Assembly: GCA_947579605.1 (NCBI GenBank)
Contig: OX388305.1
Span: 36,097,542-36,161,541, forward strand
Length of the DNA: 64,000 bases
Reading direction: 5' to 3'
Source of the DNA: Athripsodes cinereus
Taxonomy: Eukaryota; Arthropoda; Insecta; Trichoptera; Leptoceridae
Shown here: piece after piece, positions 20,564 to 31,706 of the stretch
How positions within the stretch are numbered: position 1 is the stretch's first letter
Layout: each line of letters begins with the position of its first letter
Translations under genes and position numbers: made by a program
The notes under the pieces: model-generated
Told to the model about the DNA's origin: nothing
The model's database searches: none
The model's input: only the letters and a program-made list of their open reading frames with translations

Positions 20564-22071
20564 CTCATTATTGCCCAACTTTTTTTTTTTTTTAATTTTT
20601 TGAAACCGTCTTAAAGAATTATAGATTATTGATAGTTTATTAGGTTTCTAGTGAAAAAAATGCAAAAAAAAAATTTTTTACCCAAAATTTGAAGTGTTCC
20701 CAAATGGGAACTCTGGGAAAATAAGCAACAAAATAAGTGCAGAATAAGAAGCATACAAATAATAAAATGTAACATTCATAACATGTGAAAAAATATATTT
20801 GATGAACATGATATAATATTTATAAGTTTTTTTATTGAAATTATCAACAAAAAAAAAACAAACATAGACAATAATCAAAAAATAAAAATAATTATGAAAA
20901 TAAAAAAAGCGTTATTTACTTAGCATGAAATGCTCTAGAACAATTCATGTGGATGTGCACTTGACATTTTTGACAAATCTTTCTTGATTTTGCTTTGGGA
21001 CAGTAACAATCTAATGTTTTATTCCATCAAATCGGTCGTTAGAATGAACTTTGGAAGACATATGTAGGTTTAGTACTCCTAGTCCGACCAAAGGCTGTAA
21101 TTAGTGTTCCATATATTTTTTAAATATACCATCGCAATATTTCGTCGAAAAGCAAGGTAGTAAAGCACAGGAGGCTTTTCAATTTTTTTGTGCAATTGCC
21201 AGATGTTGTGGACAACAGTGTCAATATAATAGGCGAACAAACACCACCACCATTTTTTTGATCTGATGCCGACTCTGTAATTTCTTATAGTTTGGTCCAT
21301 TCGATCCACGCCACACATAAGCTTCTTATACTGTGCAATAACATTTGGCTGAGGTATTGACATTCTCTTTTTCTCCTTCTTGACCCATCTTGGTGCCAGC
21401 CTCCTGCCCATCTTGAACAATTGTATAATCTGCTTCTGTTTGCATCTGACGACCACTCTGGACAGACATCGTTTTCACATCTGGACAGACATCATTTTCA
21501 TCGCCACTATCTTCTTCAGATTCATTTCCTTCTATTGGTGGTTGTAAATATATGTACTCGTATGTTTGCTGCATTTAAATCCTTTTCATTTTCCAATATA
21601 TCTATAATATTTGCAGTTGTTAAGCTGTATTAAAAATAAATAAAAATGTTAAGAAATATTGTCATACAAAACCATTACTACTATATTATCCCATAGTTCC
21701 CATTTGGGAACATTAAAAATAAAACTATAATAATTGGAAAAATATATAACAATAATATTTTTTTGTGTTGTAGATAACAATTATACTTTATTTTTAGTAA
21801 GTAGGTATTCGTATTTTTTGAAAACAAAAATTATTTTTTAAAAAAAATATTCATACATGTTTTTTGCCATGTCGTCAACACTAAAAAACGCAAAATTCAA
21901 ATTGACACAACAGGACACTAACGCAGTCTAGCATAAACTGAACTGCACTAAAAAAATGTCCACTACAACTACTATTTCATAACAATTAAATACCGTCGTT
22001 AAATCTATCCTGTTTTGAAATATATTTGTTTTAACTTTTGTTCCCATTTGGGAACTCTGGTCAATAATGAG
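20564..22071. mobile_element. Defective piggyBac-like transposon
   Basis: TTAA flanks both ends (20560-20563 and 22072-22075), the invariant piggyBac target duplication. Left terminus CTCATTATTGCCCA and right terminus (complement) CTCATTATTGACCA form a 14-bp inverted repeat with one mismatch. The palindrome GTTCCC(A/T)(A/T)(A/T)GGGAAC occurs at 20696-20711, 21696-21711 and 22040-22055. A broken transposase is on the minus strand. Confidence 0.9.
20916..21574 (-). pseudogene. piggyBac-like transposase, internally deleted
   Basis: The protein begins MQQTYEYIYLQPPIEGNESE with an acidic stretch typical of piggyBac N-termini. A short overlap in another frame then leads into QPNVIAQYKKLMCGVDRMDQ, NYRVGIRSKKWWWCLFAYYI and YYLAFRRNIAMVYL, the C-terminal part of the DDE_Tnp_1_7 domain. 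After two further frameshifts the end reads VHSNDRFDGIKH and CPKAKSRKICQKCQVHIHMN, ending at 20916 with the cysteine-rich domain. Most of the catalytic domain with its first acidic residues is deleted; the piece is far shorter than the usual 550-600 residues. Confidence 0.85.
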
Positions 22072-22075
22072 TTAA

Positions 22076-22679
22076 TACTTAAAATAACAATTAAAAGAGA
22101 TGTCAGTTCGCAAAACGTAATATTGTGATTATTGTCAAAATATATACCTACAAACACATACGTTTAGAAATTCAATGTGTTCAGACAGCAAGTAATAAAA
22201 ATTAAATTTTGAATCAAAAACTTGAGATGAAAATGATTTCTACAAATTACAATATTATTATTGTAAAATATTGCACAGAACAATTAATAAATTAAAAGAA
22301 TAAACAAAAAATAAGACGAATGTTCAATGACTCTCGACTGACCCATTGGCAGTTTTACATTTGAGAGGAGGTACTATTTAATTACGTCAGATTTGTATTT
22401 GGATAATTTCGTCCTTCAATATATTTAATCATTCTTGTACACATCTATATAAAATACATAGATCGATTACAACTACTCATATAATCTAATTGATATAAAA
22501 ATGTTTATAAACAAATCACGACATTTCTATGACACTAATTTAAAATGTTAGCATGAATTTGTACTCTTGATAAACTCATCTTTAACAAAAAATGTATAAT
22601 GTCACGAGATAAACCAAATTACTAATTAAATTTGGCATATTTTTTTTCTTTTGTATTTAAATAGAACTTATGATAAGTG
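22076..22679. other. No feature recognised
   Basis: AT-rich. No frames or repeats supported. Confidence 0.5.
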
Positions 22680-22944
22680 CAGTGGTACCTCGACATACGA
22701 GTTTAATTCGTTCCGTAACTTTGCTCGTGTTTCAAATTACTCGTAGGTATCTCAAACCAAATTTCCCCATTGAAATTAATTGAACTGCCATTAATCCGTT
22801 CCAGCCCCCATAATGTCATCCCAGTTAATTTTGTTACGTGTTTGTGAATAATAAAAATGTATTTTTAAATGACAAATATTGTACAAAAGCATAATAAAAA
22901 AGAATGTAAAGAAATTAGCTATATTTATAATGTGTTACTTTCGC

Positions 22945-23400
22945 TTAATTTTCGTCACTGCTTTTCTCTTCACTGGTCTTTGCCTTTTTCGCCACGCTTT
23001 TCTCACTTTCACCTGTAGGCCGTTTAAAAAAAACATTTACACTGTCAGATACACCAGTCTGCAGATTTTGTTCAGAGGACAATGAAACACCTATCCACAT
23101 CCTCTGTAACTGTGACGCACTCACTCGCAACCGAAGTCATATCCTCGGAGATCCACTGCTGGACTCTGAGAAGGTGAGGCTTCTCACACCAAGACAGATA
23201 GTGAGCTACATGACGCACCTAGGTCTTGAGAGTGAGATATGACACAGAAGGATGTCACAATAGATCTTTTATGGTCGCGGTGACACAAGGGATGCAAGGT
23301 CCCTTGATCTTTATGGAAAAAAAATGGAAGTTTGTTTCTTCCTGCCTTTCAGATTGTTCCGGAAATGAGTTAGGCAAATATCATTAAATAGCTCGTATCG
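22945..23400 (-). pseudogene. Tigger-like transposase C-terminal tail, split
   Basis: Minus strand from about 23375 reads LTHFRNNLKGRKKQTS, is interrupted by the LINE piece at about 23042-23320, and resumes FFKRPTGESEKSVAKKAK then TSEEKSSDEN and a stop at 22945-22947. A basic stretch followed by (S/T)xxxFF(K/R)(K/R)P is the usual tail of Tigger transposases. The catalytic core is absent. Confidence 0.6.
23045..23242 (+). pseudogene. LINE ORF2 C-terminal fragment inside Tigger-like element
   Basis: Continuous frame: SDTPVCRFCSEDNETPIHIL, CNCDALTRNRSHILGDPLLD, SEKVRLLTPRQIVSYMTHLG, LESEI and stop. The motif C-x2-C-x4-E-T-x2-H-x3-x-C is the post-RT zinc motif of Jockey/R1-like LINEs. About 80 bases of 3' sequence follow, ending in an A-run near 23325. 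No start of its own; 5'-truncated on insertion. Confidence 0.75.
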
Positions 23401-23936
23401 CAAATTTTGCTCGTATTTAAAAGCAAAAAATCGCTCGCTCGACGGCTTATATCTCAAAAATCTCTGTGTTGGGGCACTCGTATGTCAAGGTACCACTGTA
23501 TTATCAGCTAGAAAGAACATTGGGTTCATCGTAATATTCTGTGGGAACGTAATACAAATATAACACTATCATAGAAGAATGTCATACGACTTGACTTGAG
23601 ATGAGAATAATTCTTCTATAACAAAAGTTCCCATACATCAAAACTACTTTTAGGAACAAGTAACATTTGAAAAATAATCCGTTACACCGTTGTAATCGAT
23701 TATAATTATATTATCTGTGATCAGGTCAGTCTCTGTATAATGTGTCTTTGGAGAGCATTGCACTACTGACTACTGTATTGATATTGGAGGATCACTCGGT
23801 GCATTCGATAACATAATTCAAAAATATTCTTTTGTTTTGAAGTTTACTATTACCATATTTTGTAAAACATATACAAACTGTTTACAAATGATGTGTTACA
23901 CAATACCCAATATAATTATTATATATATAATGAGTT

Positions 23937-24271
23937 ACAATTTACATTGGATTGGTTTGCAACGAGTTTGGATTTTCTTCTCCATTCCTCCCTATTCTCA
24001 GCCAGTCTTTTCAGCTCTACGTATGAGCCACAGTTCATATCCCTCTTCAGTTGGTCCATATACGCACATCTCTTGGTCGGCTTCTGCCATTTGTCCCCTC
24101 GGTCTTACCCTCCGCGATGGCAATGAGTACGAGTAGTCCTGGGTGCCTGATGTTGTGGCCAATCCAGTTAGCTCGTTGTTGACTGATTCTCTTAAGAAGT
24201 TGCCTTTTTTCGCCTACCCTGGTTAATACTTCTTCGTTTTCGACGTGTTCCGACCAATGGATCTCCAGCAT
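23937..24271 (-). pseudogene. RTE-like LINE ORF2 C-terminus
   Basis: The minus-strand frame reads EEVLTRVGEKRQLLKRISQQ, RANWIGHNIRHPGLLVLI, AEGKTEGTNGRSRPR and then stops; a decayed continuation (KDWLRIGRNGEE-like, NSLQTNPM) follows. Pattern VG..R.LL..I..RRANWIGH..R..(L)L...IEGK.EG....GRPR is the C-terminal region of RTE-like LINEs. A decayed sibling is at 6745-6905. Confidence 0.75.
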
Positions 24272-24334
24272 ATATTATTATAATGTTGTTAAAAGGTATA
24301 TTTACATATCTCGTGGAGCACCCAGTAAAGAATT

Positions 24335-24672
24335 GGTTTCCCATGTCACAAAAATGATGCTGTGCGACGACGTAACTGGTAGAAATCTCTAATCTCCGTG
24401 ATACAGGAGAGACGATGGTCCTGGCTGGGTAATGTTCTGAGAATGCCCAATGATAGTTGGCCAAGAACAGCAAATGTTCTTCCATCCGCAAGGGTTCCGT
24501 CGGCCCGGGCGTCCCTCTTTGACAATACACCGTTCTTATGACAACGACATCAGAGCGCAGGGAATATCGTGGGAAGAGGTGACGTGAATGGTACAAAGAC
24601 GCTCTGAATGGAGGAGGCTGGTTTCTGCCCTGCGCTCCCGAGAGGAGCATTGAGGGCGATGACGATGATAAT
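24335..24672 (+). pseudogene. RTE2 LINE C-terminus and 3' end
   Basis: The plus-strand frame contains SLISVIQERRWSWLGNVLRM and PNDSWPR, then frameshifts into RASLF-like and SYDNDIRAQG-like segments. The 3' end (CTGGTTTCTGCCCTGCGCTC, CCGAGAGGAGC) runs into GATGACGATGATAATGA. Same family as 37322-37676. Confidence 0.75.
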
Positions 24673-24870
24673 GATTCTTCTTCGTAAGTTTTCGAGTGTC
24701 CTGGAAAAGGTAGGTGTTCGAAAAAAATAAGAAATTTTACATCTTAAATCCAGCGATAAGGTTTGCCACCCATTCTGAATGTCTTGATTTTATATTGGCA
24801 CGGAGACGACGGCTTGCAGGTTTATTACATATATGCGGCTGGTCTGCTGGCTATTACACTCACCATTTCT
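24673..24870 (+). mobile_element. LINE 3' end, RTE tail family C, copy 2
   Basis: Reverse complement of the sequence at 17030-17275 (AGTTTTCGAGTGTCCTG, AGGTTTGCCACCCATTCTGA, GGTCTGCTGGCTA). It abuts the RTE2 tail directly. Confidence 0.55.
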
Positions 24871-25463
24871 CTTTGATATGATGTACAACATACAGTAATA
24901 TGCAACGACGATAATATAGCATATAGACCAAATTTATTCACATTGAAAGGAATGCAACTTTTTTGCTTCGATATTGATATAAAATTTATATTTAAATAAG
25001 TTTGTCACCATTCTTCTCAGTGTTTTTTTTTATTAAATTAAAACTTCATTCCGTCTCAACGTAATAATAATAAATGCTTTCATTTAAACACACATTAAGT
25101 TAATCAGATACGGGAAACATATCAATTCAATGTAGGCACCTGTCGACATGATTATTTGCATTAAATGGCAAACATGACATCTACAATATGGTGAATATTT
25201 AAAATGTAAAACATGACATATTAGGTATGCTTATACAACGTGTAGAGATCCCAAACAAACATATTTCATTTCATTTCTCCTTTATTCATAATGTCATGTT
25301 GGAAGCCACCGCTATCATGTTGTTAATTTAGAGATGCAACGAATAGTATATTTGACCGAATACCGAATATTAGTAAGATCACGTGCCGAATAACAAAAAC
25401 ATTGGTGAGAACTTGCGGTACTCCCGATCGCGCATCTTTATGTAGGTATCTAGTACTTCATAA

Positions 25464-25975
25464 GACGACCGGTGTGGCGCGGAGGCTAACGCTCTTACCT
25501 TCACTGAGAAAAATGCTAACGAAATTTCACAACGAATCATTGGTACGTACTATCAGATTAGGACCAGAGATCGTAAAAACGATTCATTAGTATGAATCTA
25601 TAATATTAACTCTTCGCAAACAAGTTGTTGGTAAATTTGCCAATGATTTGTTTGCGAAGAGTTAATATTATAGATTTATACCAATGAATCGTTTGTACGA
25701 TCTATGGTCCTAATCTGATAGTACCGTACCAATGATTCGTTTTAAGTATTTTTCTCAGTGTTCGCGTCACTAGGTCCCGAGTTCGATTCCCGGCCAGGAT
25801 GAAATGAAGAATCACCTTTTTCAAATTGTCCTGGGTCTGGGTGTTACATGTATATGTGTTAGTGCATTATATATATGTGTATTGTCGTGTCAGTTCCCAT
25901 AATACTAGATTCATTTCTGAGTTTGGGACTAGTTCGGTCTGTGTGAATTGTCTATACATGTTATGTTATGTTACC
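25464..25975 (+). mobile_element. SINE1 interrupted by a foldback MITE
   Basis: Head GACGACCGGTGTGGCGCGGA up to GCTCTTACCTT is separated from TTCGCGTCACTAGGTCCC and the B-box GTTCGATTCCC by a 259-bp MITE. Removing the MITE and one TT restores colinearity with the other SINE1 copies. Ends in the TTATG tail. Confidence 0.8.
25502..25760. mobile_element. CACTGAG foldback MITE, copy 2
   Basis: Same palindromic family and same 259-bp length as 16107-16365. Flanked by TT on both sides (25500-25501 and 25761-25762). Comparison with intact SINE1 copies shows that exactly two bases were duplicated. Confidence 0.85.
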
Positions 25976-26584
25976 TACTAAACTTGCAGCGCGGTATATT
26001 TTTTCGAAATTTTTGTGTTCCAACATTAATATTTTTTGCATCAGATTAATTTTAAAACATTGTATAAGTGTATATTATTAAATAAATAAATTTTATCTAT
26101 GAATAGATGTGATAAATTTTGTTTTATAAGATAAATAAATTAAATTAATTAATTACATATTTCAGGATTAATACGATTGTGCATCTGCAGCTGACAATGA
26201 AATAGCAAAAATCTACAAGCTATAAGTTCCTTCCAGTTTTACATTTAAACTTTTTGGCAGAACACCGAATAATGGTCAAAATATTCGGTATTCGGCCGAA
26301 TAATAAAAATGTTGCCGAATAGACAGAATACCGAATAGTTGCCTCATATTCGTTGCATCTCTAGTTGTTATGACGATATGTTATAATGCCTTGAAAATAA
26401 TTATACCTACTGATTTATTTTTGCAGTAACAGTAAGTACTTGCTCATCTTTCGTATGTCATGTGTGGTATGCTGAAGAACCGCTTCTTATCTTCAATTAT
26501 TTAAAGAGTTTTACAAAAATATCTGCAAAGACTTTTATGTTTTGTTATATCGTTTTCTGGACATCCAACCATATAATATGTATG

Positions 26585-26895
26585 TACTACTATACTATAC
26601 TATACTATACCCTCACGCCATGTCCCAGGAGGGGTAGGCAGAGAGAACGGAACGCCATATAGATCTATCCTTACATACTTCTTTCGCTTCCTCTACATTC
26701 ATCCAGTTTCTCATACATGCACGCCGATTTCTCTTACTCAGCACGCGTCCGTCCTTAAGAATTTGGTCCACGTGATGAAGCCACGTGGTTCTTGGACGTC
26801 CGCGCTTCCTCACACCCCTTCTTTCAGATAAATACATCCTCTTCGTCATCCTTTCATCTTGCATTCGCTCAACATGTCCAAACCATCTCAACATA
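26585..26895 (-). pseudogene. RTE1 LINE ORF2 C-terminus and 3' end
   Basis: Minus-strand frame: MLRWFGHVERMQDERMTKRM, YLSERRGVRKRGRPRTTW, LHHVDQILKDGRVLSKRN, RRACMRNWMNVEEAKEVC and KDRSIWRSVLSAYPSWDMA, ending just before TATAC tail units (26590-26610). This is the most complete RTE1 C-terminal end here, with no stop inside it, but the rest of ORF2 is missing. Confidence 0.85.
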
Positions 26896-27007
26896 TGTAT
26901 GTACCCATAATAAAATGTGTTTAATTTTAGGTATAATACTGGTTTTTCTTTTAAGAATCAATTTTTATTGTATTGTGTGTATTTCATTTATTTTTATTTT
27001 TTCCCAT

Positions 27008-27865
27008 CATCATCATCGCCCTCAAAGCTCCTCTCGGGAGCACAGGTAGTGTTGTGAAATTCTCAAGAAATAATTTTTCGAGAAATTTACCGAGGAAATT
27101 CTCGGTAAATTTCTCGAAGTAGAGAATTTACCGAGAATTTTTTTTATTTTTTATTTAACAGTATAATAATAATAAATACTTTATTCAATCAATCAATAAC
27201 AATGTACAAATATTGAGACAATTTATCACCAATATGGCTACAATTAATTATGAAAACAAAAAAATGTTAGGTACCTACATAGAAAAAAGTGCTAATAACT
27301 TATGAAAAATCTTGATGTTTGACACCCCACATGCACATATTTAAGTTAAAAAAAAAATTGCAGGTACGTACATGGAAAAAAGTGTCAATAACCTCTGATT
27401 TGGGCCTTAATCAGCCCCACAATTTTTTGGATCAATCAGGTTGGCTGCGAAGTGTACTGAGCGAAAGGTCATAATGCCACTAAGAAAAATTATGGAGAGA
27501 AATTTCTCTTCCATCAGAGGAGAAATTTGTCGTTCTCGAGAAATTTCTTTGGAGAATTTTCTCTTCTCACATCACTAAGCACAGGGCAGAAAACAGCCCC
27601 CTCCATTAGAGCGTCTCTGTTTCAATCGCGTCACCTCTTCCCACGACATTCCCTGCGCTCTTATATCGTTGTCATTGTGAAAAACGGACGGCGTATTGTG
27701 AAAAAAGGGACGCTTGGACAGACAGAACCCTTGCGGACGGAAGAACAGTGCTCTTTTTATTGGGCATTCTTAGAGCATGACCTAGCCAGGACCATCGTCT
27801 CTCCTATATCACGGAGACAACAGATCTATGTTGGGTGCGTCAACGCACAGCATCATTTTTCCCAT
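27008..27865 (-). mobile_element. RTE2 LINE end, interrupted by hAT MITE
   Basis: 27008-27046 (CATCATCGCCCTCAAAGCTC, CTCTCGGGAGCACAGG) and 27578-27865 (AGCACAGGGCAGAAAACAGC and onward) are consecutive parts of RTE2 on the minus strand, separated by the element at 27047-27577. Confidence 0.8.
27047..27577. mobile_element. hAT-like MITE, 531 bp, 8-bp duplication
   Basis: Ends TAGTGTTGTGAAATTCTC and (complement) TAGTGATGTGAGAAGAG are hAT-type inverted repeats. AGCACAGG flanks it exactly on both sides (27039-27046 and 27578-27585). GAGAAATTT/CTCGGTAAATTTCTCG words cluster at both ends. No transposase frame. Confidence 0.85.
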
Positions 27866-28730
27866 ATGGATTATTAATTTATTGTTTCTTTTGTTTGGTA
27901 TTCTTGCGAACTGTTCTTCGGGCCACCCGTAAGGAAAAGAAAGTGCGTCTTCAAGATAGGATGAATTAGAGCCCCCGACTCCTGAGATATTCGAGTGTGT
28001 ATAGAGGTCCTTTCAACGTATGAAAATCCACCCATTCGATTCAAGTTTGATCGAACAATGTAGATTATAAACCTACACGTAGAAACACAATTACAGTATT
28101 ATCTTGCGAACGCAATCGCAGTAGCATCTCCTTCCCTACAACAGTTTTAACTTCAAACATTTTAGTATGTGTTTCAAACAGGATTCCAACACGACTGCAA
28201 TGAGATTATTATTAATAATAATCCTCATATGATGTGTAAATAGGATTAGCAATTACACGGCAAGCAATCCCTTGGATTCATTTCGTTATTCCATTTGCTG
28301 GGTAATATTATCAGGAACACAGCAGTTTATAGGTATGAGTTGTTCGGAATCACTACTGAGCGTAATGTCTTTAGCGGACCTCATGCTGTTTATAATCTCC
28401 TAATTAATTTGTTCGAAAACGTGTCTTCACCAGTGTTGGCTGCAAACACTATTATTTATTTTCGAGGATTTAAATAGCACGTAGTTTACTCATTATTGTA
28501 TTAATTTGCAATTTAGATAGTTGGCATTATTATTAATTTCTACGAAAAATCACTTCTTACAATGAAAAATGAAGAAAGTCTAAAGAGAAAAAGTAGAATG
28601 TGTCTGGATAAAGGGATACTGATCAATATGGACAGAAAACTACCTATGAACATTGGCGCCAATCGTTAATGAGATCATTCAACGGATGACTTTAGCGTGA
28701 GGGTAATTCATTCTATTTATTTATTTCACA
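27866..28730. other. No feature recognised
   Basis: The short frame 28295-28477 (+) has no recognisable domain and no flanking structure supporting a gene. Confidence 0.45.
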
Positions 28731-28759
28731 GTATTTAAACATAACATGTCATGGACATG

Positions 28760-29205
28760 ACCAGCTAAGAGGTAAACTTTTTGAGCTGGCCTTAACTGAT
28801 AATCCATGATGGTGCACATGTGGGACGGGAGCTCAATATGCGGAACATATTCTTTGGGAATGTTTTTTGATAATGGATGCAAAAGAGGAAATGATTTTGG
28901 GAATGACTGTTGACACTCCTCGACCCATCTGGTTTGGGGAAGTGTTTTTAAATACCACAAACGCTGTTACTATTACTGTTCTTACCACTTCTAGGTATTC
29001 GTGGATGTGTGGATCTCAAGGTGGGATCTATTACGTCAGCCGGCCGCCAACTGACGTGGTAGGGTCGGAGATGCCAACGCTGACATAGTGGTACTGACAG
29101 ACTAGAGAAAGTTGATAGGTAAATAAATTGTCACCTAAATGGATAAATAGGTGTCCTTGGACTCCTGAAATATCAGAAAAATAAAGTTATTTCAACTGTA
29201 CATCA
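28760..29205 (+). pseudogene. R1-like LINE ORF2 C-terminus and 3' end
   Basis: Frame: ELALTDNP, stop, then WCTCGTGAQYAEHILWECFL, IMDAKEEMILGMTVDTPRPI, TTSRYSWMCGSQGG, SRPPTDVVGSEMPTLT and stop at 29085-29087. C-T-C-G..Q.(A/V)EH(I/V)LWEC is the R1-like C-terminal motif. The 3' region ends ATCAGAAAAATAAAGTTATT; the same end, on the minus strand, is at 32388-32568. One internal nonsense change. Confidence 0.75.
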
Positions 29206-29904
29206 TTTGTGGGATAATGTACATAATAAATAAATTCACTATGGGTCGCTATGCACGCATGCACAACTGACGGATTACCTTACAAAGTCGCTTGGCAAAT
29301 AATAATATTTGGTTGTAGAATAATATTTGGTTGTAAAATAATATAGGCAGGTTGCTATAATAATAATAATATTATTTCACCTTTCATCGACATGTTATAT
29401 TATTTTAGTGTCGTTGTCACTGTACACCGTTTACAAATATCTCACTTGATTAATGACATTTCTTTATTTTGTTTATTAATTTTACCTGTCTGATTGCCAT
29501 TCCGGATATAGATAATGTGTCATGTCCCAATGAGAGATGTTTTCTTTCTTACGTATGTTTTATATGGATATTTTATAACAATTAGTGTCAATTACAACAG
29601 CGGAATAGTAAGTTCCTACCTTTTTCATCACGAAACTCATAATATAATGCTGTCGACATGTCATAATTTCTATAGTTTCTCGATTGAAACACAAATGTCA
29701 AAAAAAAATCAACCTATTTTTTTTTTGGGTAGATGGCGCTCTTGTAGCTGACTGAACCTATGTACAGTACAACTTTTCCAATTTTTATACTAAAAATAAT
29801 GGTTAAATATCGATTTATTTATTTTATTTGCCGACTAAAATGAAGTGTTCTTTTTATTTGATAGTTTTGTGTTTAGTGTTTGTTGCCTTTAAATTAAGCA
29901 TAGA

Positions 29905-30100
29905 CATCTAGACTTGCAGCGCGGTAGGTACATTTTTTCGGAACTTTTGTGTTCCAACATCGATGTCCTTCAGGCATTAGGAATGTATTGTCTTACAATC
30001 AACATCAGTTTAAAACTGGATACAAAATTTGATTGGTCACATGACCGATTTTTTTTCGAATTACCGAATATCTTTGAAATTAAAAGATAAATTTTAATTA
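29905..30100. repeat. hAT-related fragment
   Basis: Shares CTTGCAGCGCGGTA, TTTTTTCG and TTTTGTGTTCCAACAT with the interior of the hAT element at 25329-26363, and contains ACCGAATAT near 30064. No terminal repeats found, so it is a fragment. Confidence 0.5.
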
Positions 30101-30214
30101 AATAGAAATATAAAATTAAATCTAATAGAGTTTGAGAGAATAAAAATAGTTTACAAGTGACACAAGTGACAAATAATATCGTAAATGTGTTCTTGAGGTG
30201 ATTAAATAACGAAA

Positions 30215-30335
30215 ACATCATCATCATCGCCCTCAACGCTCCTCTCGGGAGCACAGGGCAGAAACCAGCCTCCTCTATTCAGAGCGTCTCTGTGCCAATT
30301 GCGTCACCTCTTTCCACGACATTCCTTGCGCTCTG
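30215..30335 (-). mobile_element. RTE2 LINE 3' end fragment
   Basis: CATCATCATCGCCCTCAACG followed by CTCCTCTCGGGAGCACAGGG and GCGTCACCTCTTTCCACGAC is the RTE2 terminus on the minus strand. Confidence 0.75.
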
Positions 30336-30724
30336 ATAAAATAACGAAAACAGCACAGTATAAATGATCCAATAATAATAAAAAAAGTCAAAGTTAAAGG
30401 AAGAATGTCACTCTGGTGGGTGGGTAATAAATAATTGTATAATGTGAAACAATAATAAAATTGAAAAAAGGACATTGGTTTCTGTACGACTGAGTCAATG
30501 GGTCTTATGTCACAAATGTAATTTATATTGGGCGACACTTTCTCTGGAAACTTATTCATAAAATATTATTGTCACGATAACTTTTAATGCGTACCTATGA
30601 ATTATTATGAAATTTATAATGCAGTTTTATTGAATTAATACGGGGATTTATGTTAAGTCGAAGTACATCTGAACACTTTTTCCTCGTAATACGTTGAATA
30701 AGCCTAGAATAAAATACACGATAT

Positions 30725-30905
30725 ATATATATGGACAATTGGTAAAGCGCCGTTTACTCATAACATGACTTCAAGGGCGCTGTATATCGTATCCATCACT
30801 CGAAACTCCCAGCAAAAAGGTGTCTTCAGCCCTCTTTTAAAACTCTCTCCATTCACCTCCTCTCGCAGACACAGAGGCAGCTTGTTCCAACATCTGGGTA
30901 CCTAT
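30725..30905 (-). pseudogene. CR1-like LINE C-terminus and tail
   Basis: The minus strand contains RCWNKLPLCLREEVNGESF and FKRGLKTPFCW-like residues, then a tail with GCGCCCTTGAAGTCATG and AACGGCGCTTTACCAATTGT. The same tail type is at 36185-36270 (+) and 40718-40790 (+). Frameshifted. Confidence 0.55.
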
Positions 30906-31334
30906 TCATTGCACATTACTATTATTTGACTTTGAGTTAGTCTAATTTACTACAACTTTTGATTTGTAGAAACTTATTTCAAACAAAGTATGCCTATATA
31001 AATAATATATAATCTACTGAACATTAATTGGACGATGTACAAAATATGTATGTATGAGAGATTTTATATCCCGAATGTCTTGACTTTTATTACCGCGGAG
31101 ACGATTGTTACCCGATTTGTGGGAAATGCCACGATGGTATAGTAATAAGGTAGCTACGTATCGATGATTCAACAATGATTCCAGACGTAAATAAATAAAT
31201 AACAAGAATTATAAACAAATACTAGTTTAATACTCGATGTTCCTAATATGTTTATATATAACTATGTTAGAGTCTATGAAACAAACTATATTTAATAAGT
31301 ATTATCTCTAAAATTCTAAAATTCTAAATAAATG

Positions 31335-31440
31335 TTTTTTTCAACTGTTTCGCTTTTTATCGAGAGAGACGTCTTTCGTCTTTCAAGGACATCGTCAATC
31401 TCCCAGGAAGATGATCAATTCACGGAAAATGTTCAAATAA
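31335..31440 (-). repeat. Fragment related to the 444-597 core
   Basis: The minus strand carries GAAAGACGAAAGACGTCTCT and CTCTCG, matching GTCGAAAGACGTCCCTCTCG near 500-515. Flanking inverted arms are not clear here. Confidence 0.4.
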
Positions 31441-31706
31441 CGACCTGTGGACTGAATAAATAAGAGGTTAAAAAAAAATAATGAATGTTATGTGTGAGTT
31501 CCTCCATGACTCAGTGGGGAGTATAATAAAATGAAAAGCTCATTGAGCTACTTAATAATAAAACAAGCTTTAAATTTACTATGTAACGTTTTTTTTTTAA
31601 ATTATAATGTTTTTTTTTGTATATTTATTTTGAATTTGGCCAATAAAGATTTATTTTTTTATAAGGGAAGTAGTTGCTTACAAGCAAATTTAAAGAAAAC
31701 TACATA

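Larger units (their letters stand above)
22680..23498. mobile_element. Tigger/pogo-like element 1, interrupted by a LINE fragment
   Basis: Termini CAGTGGTACCTCGACATACG and (complement) CAGTGGTACCTTGACATACG are inverted repeats of the Tigger/pogo type. Right flank is TA as expected; the left flank reads TG, probably a mutated TA. Subterminal GCTCGTAT words recur on both sides. Confidence 0.8.
25329..26363. mobile_element. hAT-like element hosting a SINE
   Basis: Inverted ends TAGAGATGCAACGAATA and complement, with subterminal CCGAATA words (ACCGAATACCGAATATT, ATTCGGTATTCGGCCG), are typical of hAT non-autonomous elements. Flanks GTTGTTAA (left, offset two bases) and GTTGTTAT (right) suggest an eroded 8-bp duplication. 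A SINE (25464-25975) is inserted in it. Part of its interior (CTTGCAGCGCGGTA, GTGTTCCAACAT) recurs at 29905-30100. Confidence 0.7.

Noticed and set aside
25780..25800. tRNA gene suggested by a perfect B-box and T-arm
   Set aside because: The head is shared by four dispersed copies with a long non-tRNA body and TTATG tail, so it is a SINE.
27527..27877. 116-residue plus-strand frame
   Set aside because: It runs antisense to the RTE2 LINE and partly through the hAT MITE end.
28295..28477. 60-residue plus-strand frame starting MLGNIIRNTAVYRY
   Set aside because: No domain, splice context or second copy; length expected by chance.
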